A stretch of DNA of 47,807 nt from PNC22 sp035654175 (GTDB taxonomy: Bacteria > Planctomycetota > Phycisphaerae > Phycisphaerales > UBA1924), in the NCBI GenBank assembly GCA_035654175.1, contig DASRXL010000241.1:1-47807 (forward strand), in the 5' to 3' direction. Numbering within the stretch: position 1 is the first letter of the stretch; each line of letters starts with the position of its first letter. The notes beneath the pieces were generated by a model. It ran no database searches. It worked only from the letters and a program-made list of their open reading frames with translations, and was not told the DNA's origin. This document shows, piece after piece, positions 1 to 8,502 of this stretch. The translations under genes were made by a program, and so were the position numbers.

Positions 1-1510
1 CGCCCCCATCGCCGTCGTCGCCGCCATCGCCGCCGCTTCCATCCCCGCCGCCGTCATCTCCATCGCCATCGCCGTCGTCCGTGCCGTCGCCGTCGCCTGA
101 GTCCCCATCGCCGTTCCCATCCCCCCCGTCGTCGGAGCTGCTCGGCATCGCCAGGTGCAGCGTGTAGTCGCCCGTGCTCACCAGGTCGGCCGACGCGATG
201 ACCAGGAAGTACTGCTCCCCCGCGGGAACGCTCCAACTGAGCACGACGGCTCCCCCGCCCGCGTCCGCGCTCTCCGCGGCGAGCGGCAGGCCGGACTCGC
301 TTCTTAAAAGGATGGCGCCGACAAGATCACCCGACGAGCAGTCGAGGGTGACCGACAGCTCGCCCGCCGCGGTGGCCGTGAAGTAGAGGAGGTCGGTGTC
401 GGTGCCGGCCCCGATGACGCCGGCGGCCGCGCCCTCGCCCGCATCCGAGAGCGTGATCAGACTCGCGTTCGCGTAGTCGCCGTCGTCGGCGTGGTCATCC
501 TGAGCCGAACCTCCGTCGTCCCCGCCGTCGCCGTTTCCATCGCCCCCGTCTCCCCCGTCCCCATCGCCGTCTCCACCGTCGCCCTGCCCGTCGTCGCCTC
601 CGCCGTCCCCGTTCCCGGCGGGCGGGTCGAACTCGGCGAGCAGCGCGTCCAGCTTCACGTTCTGTCCGCCGGTGGCGACCTGCTTGATGACGAGATTGCC
701 CGTCCCGATGTCGGTGAACGTCACCACCCACGAACCGTCGCCGAGCCTCAGCTGGTAGTTGCCCGCCTCGTCCGTGGTATAGGTCGCCACGATTGTCGCC
801 GGATCCCCCGCTGCGGCGACGTCGATCCGCACACCACCGGCGCCCTCGCCGACGGAGTAGAACTCGTCGCCGTCGCTGTCCGCGTACACGACTCCCAGCA
901 GCCACGCCGTGGAGCCCGCGCCCGGGTCGCCGAAGAGGGCGGTGTAATGCGGGTCCTGGGGCTCGCCCTCGGTCGTGTAGCCGGCGCCGAACTGGTCGTA
1001 GTGGAATCCGGCGTCGAAGTCCGCGAACAGGCTCAGGATGTTCAGCCGGTTCGCCACCGACGCCATCCACGTCTCGTACGCGCGCTCGACCGCGGGCTGA
1101 CCGGCGGCGATGCTCTCCCCCGCCACGCCCGAGTATCCCGCGGCGCGAACTCGGTCGGTGGGATTCAGTCCCTCCGGATTGACGTGGTCAAGGAAGCCGC
1201 GGCTCGCCATGTCCAGGCTGTGAGCCCGGGCCGCCAATGTCAGGGAGAGATCGAGCGCCAGCGGCTCAACCGGTCCCAGGAGGGCGATCTCCTCCGCCGT
1301 CAGACCATCCGTGAGATCCATCCCCAGGCGCGCCCCCTCGGCCTGCGGGTCGGATCGGGCTCGGTTGATCAGTTCGGCGAGGAAAACTTCCTCCCCCGTA
1401 AACGCCGCCATCAGTTGGCGCGGCTCCAGCGACTCGCACCGAACAGGACTGGATCGCTCAGGACTGGCGAGAGGGCTGAGAGATCGCGAGCGGCGTCTGG
1501 GAGTTGCCAA
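1..1510 (-). CDS. Secreted CAP/SCP-domain protein with Gly/Asp-rich linkers (partial, C terminus off the window)
   Basis: The minus strand stays open from a TTG codon at 1510 to base 1, about 503 codons. The TTG start is chosen because an AGAGGAG ribosome site lies 8 bases upstream and it yields a basic N terminus followed by ESLEPRQLMAA (residues 26-36), the recurring planctomycete extracellular-protein signal; the first in-frame ATG (1411) would cut this motif. Residues about 40-180 look like a CAP/SCP (PF00188-type) domain: NRARSDP, a helix with His97, FLDH (His109), AGES (Glu132) and a later His170. Next comes an SdrD-B-like segment (DSDGDEFYSVGEG, about 211-292), a Gly/Asp-rich linker, a beta-sandwich resembling a pre-peptidase C-terminal domain, and a second Gly/Asp-rich tract that reaches the window edge. 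The role is unknown; CAP proteins are extracellular and their activities vary. It is divergent from the beta-helix gene at 1845. Confidence 0.8.
   Translation of the reverse strand, partial: MATPRRRSRSLSPLASPERSSPVRCESLEPRQLMAAFTGEEVFLAELINRARSDPQAEGARLGMDLTDGLTAEEIALLGPVEPLALDLSLTLAARAHSLDMASRGFLDHVNPEGLNPTDRVRAAGYSGVAGESIAAGQPAVERAYETWMASVANRLNILSLFADFDAGFHYDQFGAGYTTEGEPQDPHYTALFGDPGAGSTAWLLGVVYADSDGDEFYSVGEGAGGVRIDVAAAGDPATIVATYTTDEAGNYQLRLGDGSWVVTFTDIGTGNLVIKQVATGGQNVKLDALLAEFDPPAGNGDGGGDDGQGDGGDGDGDGGDGGDGNGDGGDDGGSAQDDHADDGDYANASLITLSDAGEGAAAGVIGAGTDTDLLYFTATAAGELSVTLDCSSGDLVGAILLRSESGLPLAAESADAGGGAVVLSWSVPAGEQYFLVIASADLVSTGDYTLHLAMPSSSDDGGDGNGDGDSGDGDGTDDGDGDGDDGGGDGSGGDGGDDGDGG
490..625 (-). 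repeat. Gly/Asp-rich low-complexity linker coding repeat
   Basis: Imperfect repeats of GGN-GAY codons encode a run of Gly and Asp residues joining the SdrD-B-like and PPC-like parts of the CAP protein. A second such tract occupies roughly bases 1-145. These runs are flexible, possibly calcium-binding linkers, and are likely places for slipped-strand length variation or assembly error. Confidence 0.7.
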
Positions 1511-1844
1511 TGGGGGTTCTCCTCTGGGGTATCCGCTTGATCGGACCGACCCGGAGGGGACCGCCGTCGTCCCCGACTCATCCACAGCGCGACTTGACAG
1601 CCAACCCAACTGCGCAAACATTGCCGACAAAGACGGTGGTTATCGGAACTTAATCTTGCTTTCACCCGAAAGGTTCCGATACTCGCCAGAACAGCGTCCC
1701 GGCGCTTCAGGTCTTCACGAACCTGCGGCCTAAGAGGCGTAGGGAACCAAGCCCACCCCGGCAAGCCGGGTAAACCGTTTATCCCCAGGATCTTGGCCTG
1801 TCGATGCTAGCGGCGGTGCCGGGTGGGGCGGAGGTACAGAGCTC
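1511..1844. other. 334-base divergent intergenic region, rich in potential RNA structure
   Basis: This gap separates the CAP-protein gene (minus) from the beta-helix gene (plus). It is less GC-rich than its surroundings. It contains a perfect 9-base inverted repeat (see 1641-1681). Between about 1708 and 1800 several short complementary pairs follow in series: CAGGT/ACCTG, GCCT/AGGC and ACCCCGGC/GCCGGGT. On the plus strand the strings GGGAACCA and GGGTAAAC recall conserved elements of ydaO-type c-di-AMP riboswitches, but I cannot complete the consensus, so I do not call a riboswitch. Confidence 0.4.
1641..1681. other. Nested inverted repeat TATCGGAAC / GTTCCGATA
   Basis: TATCGGAAC (1641-1649) and GTTCCGATA (1673-1681) are perfectly complementary. 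Inside them CTTTC (1659-1663) pairs with GAAAG (1668-1672) around an ACCC loop, and the 3' arms are contiguous. This gives a 14-bp stem with a 9-nt one-sided bulge. It could be an RNA hairpin in either leader or an operator; direction is unresolved. Confidence 0.45.
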
Positions 1845-4019
1845 GTGTCAGCTCTCACGCGATTCAACCGTATCGGTGTCGCCCTTCTGGGCACATTCAT
1901 CGCTCTGTCCGCTGCGGCGACGCCTCAGACGTCGCGGCGAGACCAGGCCGCTGTCGAATGGGAGACCGTCAGGATCTCCCGGCCGGACGGCACGGTCGTC
2001 ACCATCCGGGTGCCGAAGCATGTGCCGCTCCAGTTGGCGCGCCCGGCCATCGCCCCGAGGGCCGTGCTGGCGGACGCCCCCGGTCACCCGGCCGGCGGCG
2101 AAGCCGCCTCAGGAGCGGCTCGAAACGAAGCCCACGGGCGGACCGCCATCTCCGGGCATGCGCCTTCGCGGACCTCGTCGGACGGCCCGAGCGGCGCCGG
2201 GCGCGTCGTCTCGCGCTACTCCAGCTCGCACCCGCTGAACGCGCGCTCGGCGATGGACGGCTCCGCGCCGATCATGCCCGCGGGCCAGGGGCGGTCGGGT
2301 GTGGTGAGCCTCGATCCGATCGTCGCGGGCGACGACCCGGAGAGCTGGCTGACCGGGCGCGGCTGGAAACCGGGCAACGACCTGGACAACAGCGGCGGCT
2401 ACCTGGAGGAGGAGCCCGAAGAGATCATCCGGCTCGAAGCGGGGACCGAGTTCCAGGGCGAGACCGAGCCGCCGCCGGAGATGGGCCAGCGCGGCGACCC
2501 CGGGTACGACGCGGAAGTGATCGCCCGCTGGGACGTGGTGCCGCACCAGACGATTATCGGCGACTTCGCCGTGGGCCTGCTCGCATTCCACATGAACGGC
2601 ATCTCCCGCATCGACATCTCGCTCGAGGGCGGGCCGTGGAAGCGGATCATGCGGATGCAGAACAACCCGCAGACCGGCGTGCGCGAGTATGTGGCGATGA
2701 TCTCCCGCGACGACGCGAACCTCGCCCAGGGCGAAGAGATCGAGCTGCGCGCGATCGCCTACCCCGCCGGCGCCGGCAAGCCTCGCCTGCTCCCGCCGCT
2801 CCGCCTGTACGTCAACAACGACGGACACTACGCGAGCGAGCGGATCTACGTGGCCGCAAGCGGCAGCGACTCGACCGGCCAGGGGACGCTCGTCAGGCCC
2901 TACAAGACGATCCAGAAGGCGCTGAACAAGTGCCGCGCCGACATCGAGAAGTACGAGGGCGCGGACATCATCGTCCTCGAGCGCGGGCGCTACGACATCG
3001 ATCAGCCGTCGGGCCCTGTGCTGAACGATCGCTGGATCACCATCCGGCGCGGCAGCGGCCTGTCCCGCAACGATGTGGTCATCGCGGCGGGGAACACCAG
3101 CGACCTTCTCCGGCCGAACACGCGCCGCCTCCGCTTCTACGGGGTCAGCCTCGACTTCAGCGACATGTACCAGATGTACAAGGAGGACCCGCACCTCCAC
3201 TGGTACGACAACGCCCGCTGGTTCTACGGCAAGGGCTGGACCTACCAACCCAACGGCTCGATCTCGCCCGTCCGGAACGTCGGCTACACGGGCGTGTACG
3301 CCACCGACTCCCTCGCGGAGGACATGCTCTACGGCTTCGTCAACCTGAACCTCGTGCGCGGCTGCCACGCCGAGAAGATCTCGGGGGACGTGTTCCAGAA
3401 CTCGCTGATGGTGGTGCAGTCCACCGTCCACAACCTCAACGGCACGCTGCTCCCGCACCACGCCGACCTGCTGCAGTACTTCGGCCAGATGGAGAACCTG
3501 CTGGTCTACAACGTCAGCGCTTCGCTCGTGATCGGCGCCCAGAACATCTTCCTGAGCAGCGGCGACAGCACCTTCACCAACTGCGCCTTCGTGAACATCG
3601 CCGTGCAGAACGCCGAGTCCGACCCTCCATTCTCCCAGCTCGGCGTGCCCCACGACCACGCGCTCTTCTACCACGTCTCGAACCCCGGCCAGCGCTTCGT
3701 GCTGCGTGACGACGGGGGCTTCACCGGCAAGGACGTCATCTTCCGCAACTGCGTCGCCGAGCGCATCCAGTCCGCCGACTACTTCGGGCCGCTCCCCGAG
3801 GGCGTGCTGGTCGATCACTGCCACTTCAACTACAACCAGCCCGTCGGCGAGGATGCGACCACCGGGCCCATCGCGATCCTGAACTGCAACGGCGGGTACT
3901 TCGAGTACAAGGGCACCGGCGCGGGCGACATCGAGGGCTCCGCCGCCCTCATCCCCGGATACTCCGACAGCTCCGCGCCCGACCGCGGCGCGCAGCCCTG
4001 GGGCGACCGTCCCCAGTAA
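1845..4019 (+). CDS. Secreted right-handed beta-helix (pectate-lyase-like) protein
   Basis: This 724-residue protein starts at GTG 1845, with a GGAGG-like site about 10 bases upstream. Residues 1-25 form a signal peptide (hydrophobic GVALLGTFIALSAAA). From about residue 338 it reads YVAASGSDSTGQGT...PYKTIQKAL, the usual opening of the DUF1565/right-handed parallel beta-helix fold. Strand-rich turns with Asn ladders (NLNLVRGC, NVSASLVIGAQNIF) run to about residue 700, and the protein ends DRGAQPWGD, like many beta-helix proteins. Members of this fold bind or cleave acidic polysaccharides; no catalytic residues can be assigned by eye. Its place just upstream of the EPS locus suggests a role in modifying or binding the matrix polymer, but this is inference. 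A lyase, an epimerase or a non-enzymatic surface protein are all possible. Confidence 0.75.
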   Translation: MSALTRFNRIGVALLGTFIALSAAATPQTSRRDQAAVEWETVRISRPDGTVVTIRVPKHVPLQLARPAIAPRAVLADAPGHPAGGEAASGAARNEAHGRTAISGHAPSRTSSDGPSGAGRVVSRYSSSHPLNARSAMDGSAPIMPAGQGRSGVVSLDPIVAGDDPESWLTGRGWKPGNDLDNSGGYLEEEPEEIIRLEAGTEFQGETEPPPEMGQRGDPGYDAEVIARWDVVPHQTIIGDFAVGLLAFHMNGISRIDISLEGGPWKRIMRMQNNPQTGVREYVAMISRDDANLAQGEEIELRAIAYPAGAGKPRLLPPLRLYVNNDGHYASERIYVAASGSDSTGQGTLVRPYKTIQKALNKCRADIEKYEGADIIVLERGRYDIDQPSGPVLNDRWITIRRGSGLSRNDVVIAAGNTSDLLRPNTRRLRFYGVSLDFSDMYQMYKEDPHLHWYDNARWFYGKGWTYQPNGSISPVRNVGYTGVYATDSLAEDMLYGFVNLNLVRGCHAEKISGDVFQNSLMVVQSTVHNLNGTLLPHHADLLQYFGQMENLLVYNVSASLVIGAQNIFLSSGDSTFTNCAFVNIAVQNAESDPPFSQLGVPHDHALFYHVSNPGQRFVLRDDGGFTGKDVIFRNCVAERIQSADYFGPLPEGVLVDHCHFNYNQPVGEDATTGPIAILNCNGGYFEYKGTGAGDIEGSAALIPGYSDSSAPDRGAQPWGDRPQ

Positions 4020-4095
4020 CCACCACTCCGCCGGCGGGGCTTTGGGGGTCCCCTTGGAGGACGCGCAGCACATCGCCGCCACGGCGGCGCGCTAC

Positions 4096-4133
4096 CGCCG
4101 GCGCGCGGGGGCCTCGCCCGCCGCGCGCCGGCG
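4096..4133. other. Perfect 13-bp GC-only inverted repeat between beta-helix and flippase genes
   Basis: The arms 4096-4108 and 4121-4133 are perfectly complementary around a 12-base loop. There is no T-run on either side, so it does not look like an intrinsic terminator. It could attenuate read-through into the EPS operon or be a by-product of extreme GC content. Confidence 0.3.
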
Positions 4134-4271
4134 GGGCGAACCCGCCGCCCGGCCGGGCGTACCAGCCCGCGTGCCGTACCACACCTGCGCGGGACCGGGG
4201 CGCGTGGACGCGAGCGCCGCCGGCGCCGCCACGGGCCACCGCGCGCCGCCCGCCCCGGGGGCCGCGCCGGG

Positions 4272-5771
4272 GTGAGCACGCGCCGCCGCCAGCTCCTCTC
4301 CGGCGGGGCCGTCCTGATCGCGGGCGAGCTCGTCGTCCAGCTCTGCGGGCTGCTTCGCAACTTCATCGTCGCGAGGCTGATCGGCCCGGAGCCCTTCGGC
4401 ATCGCCGCGGCGCTCGCGATGAGCGTGTCGCTCGTGGAGATGATCTCCGACCTGGGCGCGGGGCGCTTCCTGACACGCGCGCACGGGGAGGACGGCGAAT
4501 CGTGGCTCTCGGTGGCCCACGGCATCTCCGTCGCGCGGGGCCTGCTCGGGGGCCTTGCGCTCTTCATCGTCGCAGGCCCGGTGGCGCACTTCATGCGCAT
4601 GCCCGACGCGACATGGGCGTTCCGCGTCGTCGCGATCGTGCCCGTCGTCCGCGGCTTCACGCACAACCAGATCTGGCTCGCGCAGCGCGAGCTGCGCTTC
4701 AAGGCGTTCGTCGCCTGCCAGGCCCTGCCGCAGATCCTGCTGCTCCTGGCCGCCTACCCCCTCGCGGTGTGGATCCCCGACTTCCGCGCCCTGCTCTGGC
4801 TGCTCATGGCCAACGCGGTGATCTCGACGGCGCTGTCGCACGTGGTCTCGCGCAAGCCGTACCGGCTGGCCTACGACCGCGACCGCTTCCGCCGGCTGCT
4901 CGGCTTCGGATTGCCGCTGCTCGGCGACGGGCTGCTCATGTTCGTCGTGCTGCACGGCGAGCGGATCGTCGTCGCCAACGTGTACGGCACGTCGATGCCC
5001 TGGCTGCTCGGCGCATACTCCGCCGCGCTGCTGCTCGCGTGGACGCCCGCCGCGATCATGGGGCGCGTCGGCCTGAGCTTGGGCGTGCCCCATCTCGCCT
5101 CGCTGCGCGCCGACCCCGCCGCGCGCGACCGGCAGTACAGCGCCGGCGCCCGCGCGATGGGCGTGCCCGCCCTGGGCTTGGCGGTGCTCTTCGGCTTCGC
5201 CGGGCGCGACCTCGTGAGCGCGGTCTTCGGAGAGGGGTACCAGCTCTCGCACGCCCTGGCCGCCTGGCTTGGCTTCGGGCAGGCGCTCCGCATCATCCGC
5301 ACGTTCCCGGTGGTGATCGCCATCGCCGAGGGAGTCACGCTCTCGGCGATGCTCGCGAACCTGGCGCGTGCGGCCTCGGTGGGCGTCGCGTGGCTGGCGG
5401 CGCGCGCGGGCCAGGAGCCCTGGACGGTGCTCGCGATCGGAGCCGCGGGCGAGGCGGTCGGCATCGCGCTGTGCGCAGGGATGAACCGTTGGAGACTCGG
5501 GGTGCCGGCGGGAGCGATCCTGCCGGCGCTGACGGTCACGAGCGCGGGCTTTGCGGGCGCATGGTGGGCGGGCACCCTCCCCCAGGCTGCGGGCCTGGGG
5601 GTGTTCGCCCGTGCCGCGGTCGGCGTCGGGCTGGGGGCGATCGCCGCGGCCATCGCCGGGCTCGCCGACCCCGCCACGCGGGTCATGATCGCGGGATTCC
5701 TCAAACGTCGCGCGAGCGCGACGCCGATGAGCCGTCCCACGGAGGTTCCGACGCCCCATGAAGCCCGGTAG
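4272..5771 (+). CDS. Polysaccharide flippase, Wzx/PST family membrane protein
   Basis: This 499-residue protein has hydrophobic segments along its whole length, about 12-14 predicted helices. The N terminus (residues 7-70) has the LLSGGAVLIAGE...LIGPEPFGIAAALAMS pattern of oligosaccharide flippases, including the GPEPFG loop typical of the PST/MATE-like superfamily. The family moves undecaprenyl-linked repeat units across the inner membrane. The start is GTG 4272; no closer ATG fits the first helix. Its 3' end overlaps the next gene by 14 bases, marking the start of a long EPS operon. I do not give a gene symbol because Wzx sequences diverge strongly and substrate cannot be read from sequence. 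Confidence 0.85.
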   Translation: MSTRRRQLLSGGAVLIAGELVVQLCGLLRNFIVARLIGPEPFGIAAALAMSVSLVEMISDLGAGRFLTRAHGEDGESWLSVAHGISVARGLLGGLALFIVAGPVAHFMRMPDATWAFRVVAIVPVVRGFTHNQIWLAQRELRFKAFVACQALPQILLLLAAYPLAVWIPDFRALLWLLMANAVISTALSHVVSRKPYRLAYDRDRFRRLLGFGLPLLGDGLLMFVVLHGERIVVANVYGTSMPWLLGAYSAALLLAWTPAAIMGRVGLSLGVPHLASLRADPAARDRQYSAGARAMGVPALGLAVLFGFAGRDLVSAVFGEGYQLSHALAAWLGFGQALRIIRTFPVVIAIAEGVTLSAMLANLARAASVGVAWLAARAGQEPWTVLAIGAAGEAVGIALCAGMNRWRLGVPAGAILPALTVTSAGFAGAWWAGTLPQAAGLGVFARAAVGVGLGAIAAAIAGLADPATRVMIAGFLKRRASATPMSRPTEVPTPHEAR

Positions 5772-6360
5772 CGTCATCTCGCGGCTCCGCACCTCCTGGA
5801 TGCGGACGTTCGGAGGCTGGTCGGGCGTGCGCCCGGGCGCTTGGCTCCACTGGTCCGTGGATTTCCGGCAGTGGCGGCCGGGGCAGATCGCCGTCGAGGC
5901 GGGCTGCGTGATCGAGCGGCACACCTGGCTCAACGTTCCCAGCGCCGAGGCGGGCGCGGGGGTCCTCTCGATCGGGCGGGGCTGCGCGATCGGACGCAAC
6001 AACGTGATCAGCGCCAAGAACTCGATCGTGATCGGGGAGGCGGTCGTGACGGCGCCGCAGGTGCTCATCATGGACCACGCGCACGCGTTCGAGGACGTGA
6101 CGAGGCCCATCCTCCACCAGGGGGTGACGGAGGGCGGTACGATCGTCGTCGAGCCGGGGTGCTGGGTCGGCTTCGGCGCGTGCATCGTGGGCAACCGGGG
6201 GGAGCTGCGGATCGGGCGGAACAGCATCGTCGCGGCGAACTCGGTTGTGACCGCGAGCGTCCCACCGGCGACCGTCGTCGCGGGAGCGCCGGCCCAGCCC
6301 GTGCGGGCGTTCAACGAGGCGACCCGCACCTGGGAACGTGTGGAGAGAGCATGCCCGTGA
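5758..6360 (+). CDS. Left-handed beta-helix acyltransferase (WcaF/LacA-like acetyltransferase)
   Basis: This 200-residue protein contains hexapeptide repeats from about residue 60 to 180: LSIGRGCAIGRNN, NSIVIGEAVVTA, IVVEPGCWVGFGACI, LRIGRNSIVAANSVV. It ends with the VPPATVVAGAPAQPVR turn typical of colanic-acid and serine-type O-acetyltransferases, and carries the MDHAHAF segment near the likely active-site histidine. It would transfer an acetyl or other acyl group onto a sugar of the EPS unit in the cytoplasm. ATG 5758 lies inside the end of the flippase gene and the stop overlaps the next start, so translation is probably coupled. Confidence 0.85.
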   Translation: MKPGSVISRLRTSWMRTFGGWSGVRPGAWLHWSVDFRQWRPGQIAVEAGCVIERHTWLNVPSAEAGAGVLSIGRGCAIGRNNVISAKNSIVIGEAVVTAPQVLIMDHAHAFEDVTRPILHQGVTEGGTIVVEPGCWVGFGACIVGNRGELRIGRNSIVAANSVVTASVPPATVVAGAPAQPVRAFNEATRTWERVERACP

Positions 6361-7034
6361 CCCTCTCAGACTGCGCCGACGCCGCGGGCATGAAGCTCCG
6401 CAACCGGGATCACGGGCAGGCCAAGTACTTCACGCACCTGCGCGAAGACGTGCTGGGCATGGTGCCCGCGAACGCCCGCGCCTTCCTGTCGGTGGGGTGC
6501 GGCTCCGGGCGCACGGAGGCCGAGCTGGTCAAGCGCGGCTGCTCGGTGACGGGCATCGAGTTGATGCCCGGCGCCGCCGGCGCGGCGCGGGAGCACGGCC
6601 TCGAAGTGCTCGAGGGCGACGTGAGCGAGATGACGCCCCGGCTCGCCGGCCGGGCGTTCGACTGCCTCATCTACGCCGACGTGCTCGAGCACCTGGCCGA
6701 TCCGGTCGCGGTGCTGCGGCAGCACGTGCCGCTGCTCAGGCCGGGCGGCTGCGCGATCGTCAGCGTTCCCAATTTCCGCCACCACTCGGTGTTCCGCGCG
6801 CTCTTCCTGCACGGCCACATCCGGTACGTGGACGCGGGGATCTTCGATTACTCCCACCTCCGGATCACGACCCGGAAGATGGTGGCCGAGTGGTTCGGCG
6901 AGGTCGGGCTCCGGCCAGACATGACGCGCTACAACCTGTGGCGGAGGCGCGAGAAGGTGGTTTCCGCGGCGCTCTTGGGATCGTGCCGCGAGTTCCTGGC
7001 CAGCCAAGTCGTCTTGCGCGGGATCAAGCCGTGA
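6351..7034 (+). CDS. SAM-dependent methyltransferase (class I, MetW-like)
   Basis: This 227-residue protein has a Rossmann-type SAM site: FLSVGCGSGR (motif I, about residues 44-53), an acidic strand end at GIELMPG, and LIYADVLEHLADP (about 103-115), the DVLEH motif common in sugar and small-molecule methyltransferases. PGGCAIVSVPN marks the following strand. A methyl group added to a sugar or lipid-linked intermediate of the EPS unit is the likely role, by context. ATG 6351 overlaps the stop of the acyltransferase gene by 10 bases, and the stop overlaps the next start by 4. Confidence 0.85.
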   Translation: MPVTLSDCADAAGMKLRNRDHGQAKYFTHLREDVLGMVPANARAFLSVGCGSGRTEAELVKRGCSVTGIELMPGAAGAAREHGLEVLEGDVSEMTPRLAGRAFDCLIYADVLEHLADPVAVLRQHVPLLRPGGCAIVSVPNFRHHSVFRALFLHGHIRYVDAGIFDYSHLRITTRKMVAEWFGEVGLRPDMTRYNLWRRREKVVSAALLGSCREFLASQVVLRGIKP

Positions 7035-8293
7035 CCCCCGGAGCACACATCCCCGCGTCCGCGCCGGACTCCGCCGCGACCCGGCACGCGCGGGCCGACG
7101 CGGGCGCCGCGCCCGGAGCTCGCAAGCTGCACCTGCTTGCGTACGGGCACCCGCTGGATCCCCGCACGTTCAGCGGCTACTCCGCCAATCTCGGGCAGGC
7201 GCTGCGCCGGGCCGGCATGCTCGGCGAAGCCCTCAACATCCGGGACTTCCGCGCGACCGACGCCCTGCGCCGCGCGTTCATCCCGCGCCGGCTGCTGCCG
7301 CGCCCGCGCATCGACGTGGACCGCCGCTGGCTCTGGTCGCGCGAGGGCCACGCCGTCCTCTCCCGCAGGCTTGCGCGCCGGCTGGACGTGATGGGCCTCA
7401 CCGGGCCGTTCCTCCAGGTCGGCACCCTCGCGACGACGCCGCCCGAGCGCGGGCCCCACGCCATGCTCACCGACATGACCATCGCCCAGGCGCGGCGGGC
7501 GGGCCGGTTCGGTTTCGAGGGATTCACCGACCGCCAGGCCGAGCAGGCGATGGAGGCCCAGCGCAGGATCATGTCCACCGCGGCGCACGTATTCACGCTC
7601 TCACGCTGGACGGCGGAGAGCGTCATCGCCGATTGCGGCGTGCCGGGGCGCCTGGTCACCGTGGTCCACGCCGGGTCGAATCTTGCGATCCCCGAGGACC
7701 TGCACGAGGCGAGGCGCCCGCGCGAGATCCTCTTCGTGGGGATTGATTGGGAGCGCAAGGGCGGTCCGCTCCTGCTCGAGGCGTTCCGGATCGTCCGCGA
7801 CGCCCTGCCCGACGCCACCCTCACCATCGTGGGGTGCCGGCCCGCCATCGACGAGCCGGGCGTCAGGATCGAGGGCTTCCTCAGCCGGTCGGCCCCGGAC
7901 GAGTTCGTCCGCCTGGCGCGCTGCTACGCCCGCGCGGCGTGCTTCTGCCTGCCGGCGCTCTTTGATCCCTTCCCCAACGTGATCATCGAGGCGGCGTCGG
8001 TCGGCTTGCCGACGGTCGCGCTCGACTCCGGGAGCCGGCGCGAGGCCATCGACGACGGGGTGACCGGGCGGCTGACGCCGATCGCGGCCGAGCCCTCGGC
8101 GCGCCTGCTCGCTGAAGACCTGATCGCCGTGATCGCGGACGAGGAGCGGTGCCTGGCGATGGGCCGGGCGGCGAAGCGCCGAGCGGACGACCTCTTTACG
8201 TGGGAACGCGTCATCGAGCGGATCGAGCGGACCATGTGGCCCGGAACGCTCGACGCAGAGCCGGACCCCCGCCACGCGGGCCGGACGACCTGA
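7031..8293 (+). CDS. Glycosyltransferase, family GT4-like
   Basis: This 420-residue protein starts at GTG 7031, overlapping the preceding TGA. The C-terminal half has the GT-B/GT4 pattern: ILFVGIDWERKGGPLLLEAF (about 238-257), a strand with TIVGCRP, then ACFCLPALFDPFPNVIIEAASVGLP, where the Glu before AASVGLP is the second of the E-x7-E pair, followed by DSGSRREAIDDGVTGRL. These bind the nucleotide-sugar donor. The N-terminal acceptor half (YGHPLDPRTFSGY) is specific. A cytoplasmic role in assembling the EPS repeat unit follows from family and context. About 210 bases without an evident gene or terminator follow. Confidence 0.85.
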   Translation: MTPGAHIPASAPDSAATRHARADAGAAPGARKLHLLAYGHPLDPRTFSGYSANLGQALRRAGMLGEALNIRDFRATDALRRAFIPRRLLPRPRIDVDRRWLWSREGHAVLSRRLARRLDVMGLTGPFLQVGTLATTPPERGPHAMLTDMTIAQARRAGRFGFEGFTDRQAEQAMEAQRRIMSTAAHVFTLSRWTAESVIADCGVPGRLVTVVHAGSNLAIPEDLHEARRPREILFVGIDWERKGGPLLLEAFRIVRDALPDATLTIVGCRPAIDEPGVRIEGFLSRSAPDEFVRLARCYARAACFCLPALFDPFPNVIIEAASVGLPTVALDSGSRREAIDDGVTGRLTPIAAEPSARLLAEDLIAVIADEERCLAMGRAAKRRADDLFTWERVIERIERTMWPGTLDAEPDPRHAGRTT

Positions 8294-8502
8294 ACAACCC
8301 CAAGCCTGACCCGTAGAATCCCCGCCGCACCGCTCGCCCAATGCCGGTCGCAGCACCGATACTGGAGGGCGGCGCGGCCGCACATGTGTATGGGACCCGC
8401 CACGAGGCGTTCACCGGCCCGCGCTCCCGCTCGCGCGGAACTTCGGACCCTCCGCGACGGCGAAGCAGCGAACGCGGGAGCTCCGCACACGATCCCGGAA
8501 CC

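Noticed and set aside
491..1540. Long plus-strand reading frame opposite the CAP protein
   Set aside because: Its sequence is Arg/Val-rich without a fold; the minus strand has a ribosome site, a targeting motif and recognisable domains. It is a mirror of GC-rich coding.
1700..1830. c-di-AMP (ydaO) riboswitch call
   Set aside because: Only GGGAACCA and GGGTAAAC-like strings match from memory; the second half of the consensus could not be found, so it is kept only as a candidate structure.
2109..4082. 657-codon minus-strand frame opposite the beta-helix gene
   Set aside because: Repeating Val/Glu/Asp/Arg dipeptides with no motif, and the plus frame gives a clear secreted beta-helix protein.
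4042..4275. Short plus-strand frame before the flippase
   Set aside because: Ala/Arg/Pro-rich, no ribosome site, and it covers the GC inverted repeat; no support.
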